Source: an uncultured Formosa sp. (lineage in GTDB: Bacteria; Bacteroidota; Bacteroidia; Flavobacteriales; Flavobacteriaceae). Taken from it: a stretch of DNA of 14,475 bases. The DNA is taken from NCBI GenBank assembly GCA_902516685.1, contig CABXZJ010000023.1, forward strand, positions 1 through 14,475, given 5' to 3'. Positions 7,762-14,475 of this stretch are shown piece after piece. The notes beneath the pieces were generated by a model. It worked only from the letters and a program-made list of their open reading frames with translations, was not told where the DNA came from and did not search any database. Within the stretch, counting starts at the first letter, position 1. Every line of letters begins with the position of its first letter. A program made the position numbers and the translations under genes.

Positions 7762-9306
7762 TTATAAATCAAATTTAATTCCTTGAGCTAAGGGTAAATC
7801 TGTAGTGTAGTTTATTGTGTTAGTTTGTCTTCGCATATAAATTTTCCAAGCATCGCTTCCAGATTCGCGGCCGCCACCGGTATCTTTTTCACCGCCAAAA
7901 GCGCCTCCGATTTCAGCTCCAGAAGTCCCAATGTTTACATTAGCTATACCACAATCACTACCGCTTTGAGATAAAAATAATTCAGCATCTCTCAAGTTAT
8001 TAGACATTATCGCAGAGGAAAGCCCCTGTTTAACATTATTTTGAATTTCAATAGCATTTTCAATCCCACCCTTGTATTTAATAAGGTAAAGCACTGGCGC
8101 AAAGGTTTCGTGCTGAACAATTTTGTAAGTATTTTCCGCCTCTGCGATAGCGGGCTTTACATAACATCCACTTTCATATCCTTCTCCGCTTAGAACCCCC
8201 CCAGGGACAATAACGCTACCGCCCTCTTCAACTACCGCATCAAGAGCACGCAGGTAATTTCCAACAGCATCTGTATCAATAACTGGCCCAACGTGATTAT
8301 GTTCATTTAAAGGATTACCAATTCGTAGCTGGTTGTAAGCATTTTTTAAAGCTGATTTTACACTTTCATACATTGATTCATGAACTATTAGACGCCTTGT
8401 AGAGGTACAGCGCTGGCCTGCAGTTCCCACAGCGCCGAAAACAGCCCCTATAATAGTCATTTTTATGTCTGCGTCTGGAGTTACAATTATGGCATTGTTC
8501 CCTCCTAATTCAAGAAGTGACTTTCCAAGTCGCTCTCCAACGGTCTTAGCCACAATTTTCCCCATTCGGGTAGATCCAGTGGCAGAAACTAGAGGAATGC
8601 GCGTATCTTTTGATAAAAGCTCACCAATTCTATAATCTCCATTGATAAGGCACGATATACCTTCTGGAAGGTTGTTTTGTGCAAATATATCTGCAGCTAT
8701 CTTTTGACAGGCAATACCACACAAAGGAGTTTTTTCTGATGGCTTCCAAACACAAACATCTCCACAAATCCAAGCTAATGCAGTATTCCAAGCCCATACA
8801 GCAACAGGGAAGTTAAATGCAGAAATAATCCCGACTATTCCAAGAGGATGGTATTGTTCATACATTCTATGCCCAGGCCTTTCAGAGTGCATGGTTAATC
8901 CGTGCAATTGACGAGAAAGTCCTACCGCAAAATCGCATATATCAATCATTTCTTGAACTTCTCCTAACCCCTCCTGTAGACTTTTACCCATTTCATAGGA
9001 AACCAATTGCCCCAAAGGGCTTTTTAAAACTCTGAGTCGCTCACCGAATTGTCTTACAATTTCACCCCTCTGTGGCGCAGGCATTAGCCGCCAAGCCTTG
9101 AAGGCTGACATCGAGGCAACCATCACTTCATTAAATTCATCGCTCGTTGTAGTAGAAACAGACCCAATTTTTTTTCCATCAACAGGTGAAAAAGATTCTA
9201 TATCTTTTCCGGATGACATCCACTTAGATCCTGTCGAGGTTCCAGCGTTTTGAGGTTTAATACTGAGCTCTTTTAATGCCGCTTTTATGTTCATTGGTTT
9301 TGTCAT
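7762..9306 (-). CDS. antiquitin-type (ALDH7) NAD-dependent aldehyde dehydrogenase
   Basis: Aldehyde dehydrogenase of 514 residues in the ALDH7/antiquitin branch, which oxidises alpha-aminoadipic semialdehyde (in equilibrium with piperideine-6-carboxylate) to 2-aminoadipate in lysine breakdown. The catalytic cysteine is C300 in 'GTAGQRCTSTRR', the general base is E266 in 'LLELGGNN', and the cofactor-site residues include N165 ('SAFNFPVAV'), K188 ('WKPSEKTPL'), the 'SATGSTRMG' loop (241-249) and E400/F402 ('HETFAPV'). Branch markers are 'SERPGHRMYEQYHPLGIVGI' and the C-terminal 'GGAFGGEKDTGGGRESGSDA'. All key residues are present and the length is normal, so it should be active. ATG at 9306 is used; a second ATG four codons in is possible. 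It lies 53 bases downstream of the CYTH gene on the same strand. No other lysine-catabolism genes are visible, so the exact substrate is inferred from family. Confidence 0.88.
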   Translation of the reverse strand: MTKPMNIKAALKELSIKPQNAGTSTGSKWMSSGKDIESFSPVDGKKIGSVSTTTSDEFNEVMVASMSAFKAWRLMPAPQRGEIVRQFGERLRVLKSPLGQLVSYEMGKSLQEGLGEVQEMIDICDFAVGLSRQLHGLTMHSERPGHRMYEQYHPLGIVGIISAFNFPVAVWAWNTALAWICGDVCVWKPSEKTPLCGIACQKIAADIFAQNNLPEGISCLINGDYRIGELLSKDTRIPLVSATGSTRMGKIVAKTVGERLGKSLLELGGNNAIIVTPDADIKMTIIGAVFGAVGTAGQRCTSTRRLIVHESMYESVKSALKNAYNQLRIGNPLNEHNHVGPVIDTDAVGNYLRALDAVVEEGGSVIVPGGVLSGEGYESGCYVKPAIAEAENTYKIVQHETFAPVLYLIKYKGGIENAIEIQNNVKQGLSSAIMSNNLRDAELFLSQSGSDCGIANVNIGTSGAEIGGAFGGEKDTGGGRESGSDAWKIYMRRQTNTINYTTDLPLAQGIKFDL

Positions 9307-9359
9307 AATTATTTGTAATTTATTAGATGGGATGTAAAGTTAAGTTAAATTTTGCACCC

Positions 9360-9830
9360 CTACCATTTTGTAAATGGGTTTTGGCATAATTGTGAATTAT
9401 AGTACTTTTTAATACCCGTGATTTCCTTTCCAAGCCATTTTGGTTTTTCAAAAGTATCTTGTTCACTATTTAATTCTATCTCAGCAATATTAAGTCCCTC
9501 ATTCATCCCTTCAAATATATCGATATAAAAAATCCGCCCTTTATAATTTACTTTATATCTGGTTTTTACAATTTTATTTGGTAAACAAAGATTTATAAGT
9601 TCGCTTGCCTCTTTAATGGGTAATTCTTTTTCCCATTCAAGCCTGCTTAAACCATTTTTTGATGCCCCTCCTTTTATTGTTAAATAGCCCTTACTATTGA
9701 TAATACGTAAACGAACTGACCTGCAGGGGTCTGTGCTTAGATAGCCTTGAACAATATTATATTTTGATGATATATTTTGTTTAAAGCTGTTCGAGGTGAT
9801 TAAAAATTTACGTTCGATTTCTCTTTTCAA
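9360..9830 (-). CDS. CYTH / triphosphate tunnel metalloenzyme protein
   Basis: Small CYTH-domain protein, 156 residues, soluble. The defining N-terminal ExExK motif is E4-I-E6-R-K8 ('REIERKFLI'). Further tunnel-lining charged residues are visible in order: R40 and R42 ('SVRLRI'), K53 ('LTIKGG'), E65/E67 ('RLEWEKEL'), R91 and K93, D104 and E107 ('YIDIFEG'), E117 and E119 ('AEIEL') and K135/E136. Such proteins bind a triphosphate and divalent metal in a beta-barrel; bacterial members of this short type are mostly tripolyphosphatases or of unknown substrate, and adenylate cyclase activity cannot be assumed. The start is TTG at 9830: an in-frame stop lies 12 bases upstream and the next internal Met is at residue 109, long after the essential motif. 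It is divergent from dinB across 34 bases and may share a transcript with the aldehyde dehydrogenase gene downstream. Confidence 0.85.
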   Translation of the reverse strand: MKREIERKFLITSNSFKQNISSKYNIVQGYLSTDPCRSVRLRIINSKGYLTIKGGASKNGLSRLEWEKELPIKEASELINLCLPNKIVKTRYKVNYKGRIFYIDIFEGMNEGLNIAEIELNSEQDTFEKPKWLGKEITGIKKYYNSQLCQNPFTKW

Positions 9831-9852
9831 TGCAGTATGTTATTTTAAGCCT

Positions 9853-9860
9853 TAAATTTA
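9853..9860. promoter_or_regulatory. palindromic TAAATTTA, possible shared -7 box for dinB and CYTH gene
   Basis: The 34-base gap between the two divergent genes contains TAAATTTA, which reads identically on both strands and is one base away from the Bacteroidetes -7 consensus TAnnTTTG. On the minus strand a TTG lies 20 bases upstream and the CYTH start 23 bases downstream. On the plus strand the dinB ATG is only 4 bases further on, so use there would give an almost leaderless message. Weak evidence only. Confidence 0.25.
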
Positions 9861-9864
9861 CAGT

Positions 9865-10965
9865 ATGTTGGACAATTTACCAATTCGAAAGATTATTCAT
9901 ATCGACATGGATGCGTTTTACGCTTCAGTAGAGCAAATGGACAATCCCGAACTAAAGGGGCTCCCTATAGCAGTTGGAGGCTCTAGCTCCCGAGGAGTTG
10001 TTAGTGCGGCAAGTTATCTGGCAAGAAAGTTTGGAGTTCGAAGCGCCATGTCTGGAGTTTTGGCTAAAAGGTTATGCCCAGAATTAGTTTTTGTAAAACC
10101 CAGATTTGATCGATACAAGCAGATATCTTTTAGAATACGCAATATTTTTTTAGACTACTCAGATTTGGTTGAACCTCTTTCTTTAGATGAAGCTTATATT
10201 GATGTTACTGAAAATAAAAAGCAGATTCATAGCGCTAGCAGAATTGCTGCTGAGATAAGATTTAGGATAAAAACAGAAATTGGATTAACTTCATCAGCAG
10301 GAATTTCTATAAACAAATTTGTAGCCAAAGTGGCTAGTGACTACAATAAGCCAGATGGCCAAAAAACTGTTCCCCCAGAAGATGTTATACCTTTTTTATA
10401 CGCATTAGAAATTCGTAAATTTCACGGAATAGGAAAGGTAACAGCCAAGAAAATGTATAATTTAGGAATTTTTACAGGAAGCGATTTGGGTTCTAAGTCA
10501 GAAGCATTTTTGAAGGAACATTTTGGGAAATCTGGAGTATATTTTCACTCTATTTCTCAAGGAAAAGATTTTAGCCCCGTAAAGCCTAACCGTATCCGAA
10601 AATCATTGGCTGCAGAAAGAACATTCTCAAATAATTTATCTAGTGAGATTTTTTTAATTGATAAATTAGATGAAATTTCGAATGAGGTTTCAAAGCGATT
10701 AATCAATAATCATATTGCAGGAAAAACAATCACATTGAAGATTAAATATAGCGATTTTACTCTTCAAACTCGGTCTAAAACTTTCCCTTATTTTATTTCG
10801 TCACAAGAGGTTATTTTAGAACACTCAAAGGCACTTCTTTTTCAAGAAAAACTTCATAATTCGGTTCGACTTGTTGGGATCTCAATATCTAATTTAAATA
10901 CAGGAAAAAGCAGTGAAGATAAACGAAAGAAAGACATTTCATTTCAGCTTAAGCTTGAATTTTAG
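9865..10965 (+). CDS. dinB: DNA polymerase IV (Y-family translesion polymerase)
   Basis: Y-family DNA polymerase IV, 366 residues, which copies past damaged bases in the cytoplasm with low fidelity. Catalytic metal ligands by comparison with E. coli DinB are D14 in 'IIHIDMDAFYASVEQ' and D108/E109 in 'EPLSLDEAYIDVT'; Y19 takes the steric-gate position. The thumb helix-hairpin-helix is near residues 188-206 ('FHGIGKVTAKKMYNLGI'). The little-finger domain contains 'RKSLAAERTFS' and 'VRLVGISISNL'. The C-terminus ends in 'QLKLEF', at the same place as the clamp-binding 'QLVLGL' of E. coli Pol IV, so a beta-clamp contact is likely. It is the only plus-strand gene in the window, divergent from the CYTH gene and convergent with pyk. 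No LexA-type operator could be recognised in the short upstream gap. Confidence 0.95.
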   Translation: MLDNLPIRKIIHIDMDAFYASVEQMDNPELKGLPIAVGGSSSRGVVSAASYLARKFGVRSAMSGVLAKRLCPELVFVKPRFDRYKQISFRIRNIFLDYSDLVEPLSLDEAYIDVTENKKQIHSASRIAAEIRFRIKTEIGLTSSAGISINKFVAKVASDYNKPDGQKTVPPEDVIPFLYALEIRKFHGIGKVTAKKMYNLGIFTGSDLGSKSEAFLKEHFGKSGVYFHSISQGKDFSPVKPNRIRKSLAAERTFSNNLSSEIFLIDKLDEISNEVSKRLINNHIAGKTITLKIKYSDFTLQTRSKTFPYFISSQEVILEHSKALLFQEKLHNSVRLVGISISNLNTGKSSEDKRKKDISFQLKLEF

Positions 10966-10976
10966 AAAGGCCTAAA
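10961..10976. terminator. possible weak bidirectional terminator between dinB and pyk
   Basis: TTTAG (10961-10965) can pair with CTAAA (10972-10976) around a six-base loop. The stem contains the TAG stop codons of both convergent genes. Five T follow on the plus strand, and an A/T-rich run follows on the minus strand. The stem is short and has one G-C pair, so termination here is uncertain, but no other signal fits in the six-base gap. Confidence 0.25.
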
Positions 10977-12409
10977 TTTTTACTTCAGATACACGAAGAG
11001 TATTTACCATTCCCTTTTTTTCCAGAGGCATAGCTGCCAAGCTTATTACCATATCCCCTCTTTTCAAATATCCTTTTTTAATAGCCATTTTATTAATGTC
11101 TTCAAGAGTTTCGTCTGTTGATACAAATTTGTCATAAAAAAATGCACGAACTCCCCAAAGTAGATTTAACTGAGAGATTATTCTTTTATTTGAAGAATAT
11201 ACCAAAATATGCGCCTGTGGCCTCCAAGCTGAAATTTGAAAAGCAGTGTACCCACTATTAGTCAGTGTTGTTATGCCTCGTGCATTTATTTGATTGGCCA
11301 TGTGTGCTGCGTGGTAACAAACCGATTTAGTAATATATCTTTTTGTTTTTATATGCGGGTGTTTTTGAGGAACATTGATTAAATCAGAATTTTCCACAGT
11401 CTTAATAATATCTGACATTTTTTTTATCACCTCGACAGGATATTTACCTACTGATGTTTCCCCAGACAGCATAACTGCATCTGCACCATCCATAACAGAA
11501 TTTGCAACATCATTTACTTCAGCTCTTGTTGGTGCTAAACTTTCAATCATAGATTCCATCATTTGTGTTGCAATAACTACTGGAATTCTTGCACTTTTTG
11601 CCTTCAGAACAAGCTTTTTTTGAATAAGAGGTACTTCTTGCGCTGGTATTTCAACTCCAAGATCTCCTCTTGCAACCATTAATCCATCACAGGATTTCAC
11701 AATTTCATCAATATTTTTAACAGCTTCAGATTTTTCAATTTTAGCAATGATTGGAATTTTGTGGTCACTATGTTTTGAAATTATAGCTTCTAACTCATTT
11801 AAATCTTCTGAACTTCGAACAAAAGAGAGCGCAATCCAGTCTACATGTTGAGAAATGGCAAAAAGAGCATCTTTTTTGTCTTTTTCAGTTAAAGCGGGTT
11901 GAGAAATATTAGTTTTAGGCAGATTAACCCCTTTATTAGATTTCAGCGCCCCCCCCCTGGATTACCTTTGCCTTAACTTCATTGGTTTTGTTTGTAGATA
12001 GAACTTCAAAAATGAGCTTTCCGTCGTCTAACAATATTCGCTCTCCTGGGCTTGTATCTTTTGGGAAACGATTGTATGTCATAAAAACCCTCTCTTTATT
12101 CCCCTCGAATCTTTCACCTGTGGCAAAGATTATTTCATCCCCAGGTTCCACTACTACATTCTGAGCCATAACACCAACTCTTAATTTGGGCCCCTGTAGG
12201 TCTGCAAGAATTGCAGCATTATAACCATTATCTTTGTTAATTTGCCTTATGAGCTTTATGTTTTTTTCTACATTTTTATAATCTGCGTGTGAAAAATTTA
12301 TTCTGAAGACATTAACTCCTGTTGAAACCAACGCTAACAAAACTTCTTTTGTGTTAGTGGACGGACCCAAAGTGGCAACAATTTTTGTTTTCTTTCTTTT
12401 GTATGACAT
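10972..12409 (-). CDS. pyk: pyruvate kinase, frame broken by one extra G
   Basis: Pyruvate kinase, the ATP-forming last step of glycolysis (phosphoenolpyruvate + ADP to pyruvate + ATP). ATG at 12409 opens a frame that stops after 157 codons. Removing one G from the nine-G run at 11949-11957 (plus strand C) restores a continuous 478-codon frame to the stop at 10972, a normal family length. In the corrected protein the active-site residues are intact: R36 in 'NVFRINFSHAD', D70 in 'ADLQGPK', K223/E225 in 'IAKIEKSEA', D249 in 'MVARGDLG' and T281 in 'VVIATQMMESM'. The junction reads 'VIQGGALKSNKGVNLP', as expected for the family. The region after the shift has no stop and no decay, so any break is recent or a sequencing error. 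The start overlaps the upstream stop as TAATG. As written, the sequence would encode only the truncated N-terminal part. Confidence 0.9.
11949..11957 (-). other. nine-base G homopolymer causing pyk frameshift
   Basis: Nine C in a row on the plus strand, nine G on the coding strand, at codons 152-154 of pyk. Eight G would keep the frame. It is the longest G/C run I noticed in this AT-rich window, and such tracts are prone both to base-calling errors and to slippage during replication or transcription. Confidence 0.95.
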
Positions 12410-12882
12410 TAACTCAGTATTAAGTGTTCTTTTGTTTTTAGTTCACGAACATTAATTTCATAAACCATTTTGATTTGAGGAATTTTATTGAGATTTAGCA
12501 TTATTTCGCTTTCTTTTCTGCCTCCACTAATTTTTAGCAAATAACTGGCAGAAGAGTGTTCTTCAAGAAATGATACTATTTTAATATTCTTTTGATTTTC
12601 ATTTGAAAATAGCCCTTCCCCTAGGACTTTAGATTCAATTAGACAATTATTCTTTATTAAATTCCACATTGTTTCCATTGATGAATCTTTCCATTCAAAA
12701 AGAGGAAAAACGCCTTCTTGCTGTTCGTTAAAATCAATGTCTAATTTTTTACGTCTCAACCGGGTCTTTAAGTGCAAGTTTACGGCATGGGCTAAGCGGT
12801 AATCTTCAAGATCTGAATGAATGGCAAGAAGTTGGTAATCTACATCTTGAAAGTCATCCAAAGCTAGCTTATGTATCCCCAT
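12409..12882 (-). CDS. IPExxxVDY-family protein, function unknown
   Basis: Protein of 157 residues that I assign to the IPExxxVDY family, small Bacteroidetes proteins of unknown role. The basis is its location between rnc and pyk, its length, and its C-terminal 'NKIPQIKMVYEINV' motif, a divergent form of the family signature. The N-terminus 'MGIHKLALDDFQDVDYQLLAIHSDLEDYRLAHAVN' also fits members of the family. It has no signal peptide, membrane span or cysteine pattern, so it is probably cytoplasmic. A likely promoter lies about 47 bases upstream of the ATG, and the stop overlaps the pyk start by one base (TAATG). Expression is therefore probably coupled to pyruvate kinase; a functional link is only inferred. 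No catalytic motif is visible. Confidence 0.8.
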   Translation of the reverse strand: MGIHKLALDDFQDVDYQLLAIHSDLEDYRLAHAVNLHLKTRLRRKKLDIDFNEQQEGVFPLFEWKDSSMETMWNLIKNNCLIESKVLGEGLFSNENQKNIKIVSFLEEHSSASYLLKISGGRKESEIMLNLNKIPQIKMVYEINVRELKTKEHLILS

Positions 12883-12928
12883 TATTAATTTATAAGGTTA
12901 TGTAAATATAGATATAAAAGTACAATTG

Positions 12929-12936
12929 CAAAGATA
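12929..12936 (-). promoter_or_regulatory. Bacteroidetes-type -7 element upstream of IPExxxVDY-pyk
   Basis: TATCTTTG on the minus strand matches the Bacteroidetes -7 consensus TAnnTTTG exactly. A partial -33 element, TTTA instead of TTTG, lies about 18 bases upstream. The predicted start of transcription near 12922 would leave a leader of about 40 bases before the ATG at 12882. It sits in the 104-base gap after rnc, the largest gap in this gene group, so the IPExxxVDY gene and pyk can probably be expressed apart from fabF-rnc. Confidence 0.55.
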
Positions 12937-12986
12937 TAGAAAGCTCTAGCGGATTAAATTATAAAAGAAAGAATTATTTTCCCTTT

Positions 12987-13715
12987 TTAGAATTGGACTT
13001 TGTCTTGTAAGGCAAAATAAGACCTTTGACTTGCTTTTTCTTCAGCTTTTTTTCTAGATGTAGCTCTTGCTTTAGCTATTTCGACCCCATCTATCTTCAA
13101 ACTTGCGCTGAAATGTTTTAGCTCTTCAGCTCCTTCGTCTTCTTTGCAAGAAAAAAAGAATTCCTTTTTTTCTTTTTGACACCATTCAATTATCAAACTT
13201 TTATAACTAATGATTTTTCCCTCAAGCAATGAAATGTTCACATGTGGATTAATAATCTTATTATAAACAAATTCATTACAAACCTTAAAACCCTTATCCA
13301 TAAAGACGGCACCAATAAGGGATTCTAAGAGGTTTCCGTGTGTGTTTTCACTGAGTTTAGAATGCTTTACATTTGATCTAATTAGCTCTAATAGCCTTAG
13401 GTCTTTCCCGATTTTATTAAGATGATCTCTACTGACAATTTTAGAACGCATTTTTGTAAGATAACCCTCATCTGCATCTGGGACAGTTATGTAAAGGTGC
13501 TGAGCTATAATAGCACTCAGAACTGCATCACCCAAATATTCCAATCTTTCATAACTGAAGGTATTACCGATTTCGTCTTTTAATTTTTTTGAAGGGTGGG
13601 TAAGAGCTCTTTGATAATAATTAAGTTTTTTGGGTCTAAATCCTATAATTTTTTCTAAGCCCGAAACTAAAGGTTTGTTTTCACCTGACTTAAATATTTT
13701 CTTTATAAAGCTCAA
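12987..13715 (-). CDS. rnc: ribonuclease III
   Basis: Ribonuclease III, 242 residues, a cytoplasmic endonuclease that cuts double-stranded RNA, including rRNA precursors. The catalytic domain (about 15-160) carries the signature 'ERLEYLGDAVL' (56-66, with E56, E59 and D63 as metal or catalytic residues) and the second metal motif 'NLLESLIGAVF', where E131 matches the essential E117 of E. coli. The residue matching E. coli D114 is N128, a change I recall as common in Bacteroidetes. The double-stranded RNA-binding domain spans about 168-238, ending in the conserved 'SRKKAEEKASQRSYFAL' helix. The start is TTG at 13715: no ATG or GTG occurs between the in-frame upstream stop (13737) and the conserved region. 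The gene begins 8 bases after the fabF stop, so the two are co-transcribed. Confidence 0.93.
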   Translation of the reverse strand: MSFIKKIFKSGENKPLVSGLEKIIGFRPKKLNYYQRALTHPSKKLKDEIGNTFSYERLEYLGDAVLSAIIAQHLYITVPDADEGYLTKMRSKIVSRDHLNKIGKDLRLLELIRSNVKHSKLSENTHGNLLESLIGAVFMDKGFKVCNEFVYNKIINPHVNISLLEGKIISYKSLIIEWCQKEKKEFFFSCKEDEGAEELKHFSASLKIDGVEIAKARATSRKKAEEKASQRSYFALQDKVQF

Positions 13716-13723
13716 AATTTTAT

Positions 13724-14475
13724 TTAGCTTATTTTCTTAAATACAATACAGGCATTGTGGCCGCCAAAACCAAAAGTATTACTCATAGCTACATTGACTT
13801 CTCTTTTTTGGGCTAGGTTAAGTGTGAGGTTAAGTTCAGGGTCAATATTATCGTCATGATTTTCATGGTTTATTGTTGGAGGAACAATACCATACTTCAT
13901 TGTCAATATAGAAGCAATAGCCTCAATAGCTCCAGCAGCACCTAACAGGTGGCCAGTCATAGATTTGGTAGAATTAATATTAATGTTTTTAGCGTGCGCA
14001 CCGAAAACTCGATTAATTGCCTTAATCTCTGCGACATCTCCCAAAGGAGTTGAAGTTCCGTGCGTATTAATTGCATCTACATCTTCAGCATTTAATCCAG
14101 CATCTGCTAAGCAATTTTTCATAACCGCTGTCACACCAATACCATCTGGGTGAGGCGCTGTCATGTGGTGGGCGTCTGATGAAAGCCCTCCCCCTATAAG
14201 TTCTGCATAAATATTTGCACCACGAGCTGTGGCGTGTTCGTACTCTTCAAGAACAAGAGCTCCGGCACCCTCTCCAAGCACAAAGCCATCACGCGATGCA
14301 TCAAATGGTCTAGAGGCTGTTTTAGGGCTTTCATTTCTGGTAGAAAGTGCGTGCATAGCATTAAACCCACCGACTCCAGCTTCATTTATGGTTGCCTCAC
14401 TTCCTCCTGTAATAATCATATCACAATGACCTAAACGGATGTAGTTTAAAGAATCTATTATTGCATTAGCTGAGG
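13724..14475 (-). CDS. fabF: 3-oxoacyl-ACP synthase II, N-terminal part outside window
   Basis: Beta-ketoacyl-ACP synthase II, the condensing enzyme that extends acyl-ACP with malonyl-ACP in fatty-acid synthesis. About 250 C-terminal residues are visible, a little over half of a usual 415-420. The visible part begins 'SANAIIDSLNYIRLGHCDM', just after the active-site cysteine, which lies beyond the edge. The two catalytic histidines are present in 'INTHGTSTPLGD' and 'STKSMTGHLLGAAGA', the latter with the conserved lysine. The C-terminal gate motif 'NTFGFGGHNACIVF' is intact. The gene stops 8 bases before rnc, the usual fabF-rnc pairing of Bacteroidetes; acpP would be expected upstream, outside the window. 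An ATG at 14419 is internal and is not the true start. Confidence 0.95.
   Translation of the reverse strand, partial: SANAIIDSLNYIRLGHCDMIITGGSEATINEAGVGGFNAMHALSTRNESPKTASRPFDASRDGFVLGEGAGALVLEEYEHATARGANIYAELIGGGLSSDAHHMTAPHPDGIGVTAVMKNCLADAGLNAEDVDAINTHGTSTPLGDVAEIKAINRVFGAHAKNININSTKSMTGHLLGAAGAIEAIASILTMKYGIVPPTINHENHDDNIDPELNLTLNLAQKREVNVAMSNTFGFGGHNACIVFKKIS

Noticed and set aside
7762..9830. Proposed functional link between the aldehyde dehydrogenase and CYTH genes as a new pathway
   Set aside because: Same strand and 53-base spacing are compatible with an operon, but no shared substrate or other pathway gene is visible. Adjacency alone does not support a system.
10972..11700. Separate 242-residue gene starting inside pyk
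   Set aside because: It is the C-terminal half of pyruvate kinase. The apparent start is an internal GTG valine codon, and the frame stays open upstream to the G run.
13965..14434. Several short open frames on both strands over fabF
   Set aside because: They are shadows of the conserved fabF frame, with no recognisable domain and no proper upstream signals.

Overview
The window looks like chromosome of a low-GC member of the Bacteroidetes, most likely a marine-type Flavobacteriia. The evidence is the gene content (a Bat aerotolerance operon with Bacteroidetes-style membrane proteins, an IPExxxVDY-family gene between rnc and pyk, and the order fabF-rnc-IPExxxVDY-pyk), the AT-rich sequence, the lack of Shine-Dalgarno sequences before starts, and one clear Bacteroidetes-type -7 promoter element (TAnnTTTG). 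Species cannot be named from this stretch. No RNA genes, insertion sequences, CRISPR arrays or phage genes were seen, and no gene-free gap exceeds about 125 bases.

Layout, all on the minus strand except dinB. Positions 1-7607 hold a seven-gene run, read right to left: moxR (AAA+ ATPase), a DUF58 protein, a two-span membrane protein with a BatD-like outer domain, batA, batB, batC and batD (cut by the left edge). The six genes after moxR overlap or lie within 5 bases of each other, so they are almost certainly one operon. The likely product is an envelope complex in which a MoxR ATPase remodels or loads von Willebrand factor A (VWA) proteins carrying metal-ion-dependent adhesion sites (MIDAS). 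Positions 7762-9830 hold an antiquitin-type aldehyde dehydrogenase and, upstream of it, a small CYTH/TTM phosphohydrolase-fold protein. dinB (DNA polymerase IV, 9865-10965) is divergent from the CYTH gene across only 34 bases and converges on pyk across 6 bases.

Positions 10972-14475 hold fabF (cut by the right edge), rnc, the IPExxxVDY-family gene and pyk: fatty-acid elongation, RNA processing, an uncharacterised Bacteroidetes protein and the last step of glycolysis. A recognisable promoter before the IPExxxVDY gene suggests that it and pyk can be transcribed separately from fabF-rnc.

The most notable observation is that pyk is split by one extra G in a run of nine G (coding strand). With eight G the frame is open for 478 residues, with every family motif intact. 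This is either a sequencing/assembly error or a real, possibly reversible, frameshift. The Bat operon is the most interesting functional unit, but it is a known, under-characterised system. I found no convincing wholly undescribed system.
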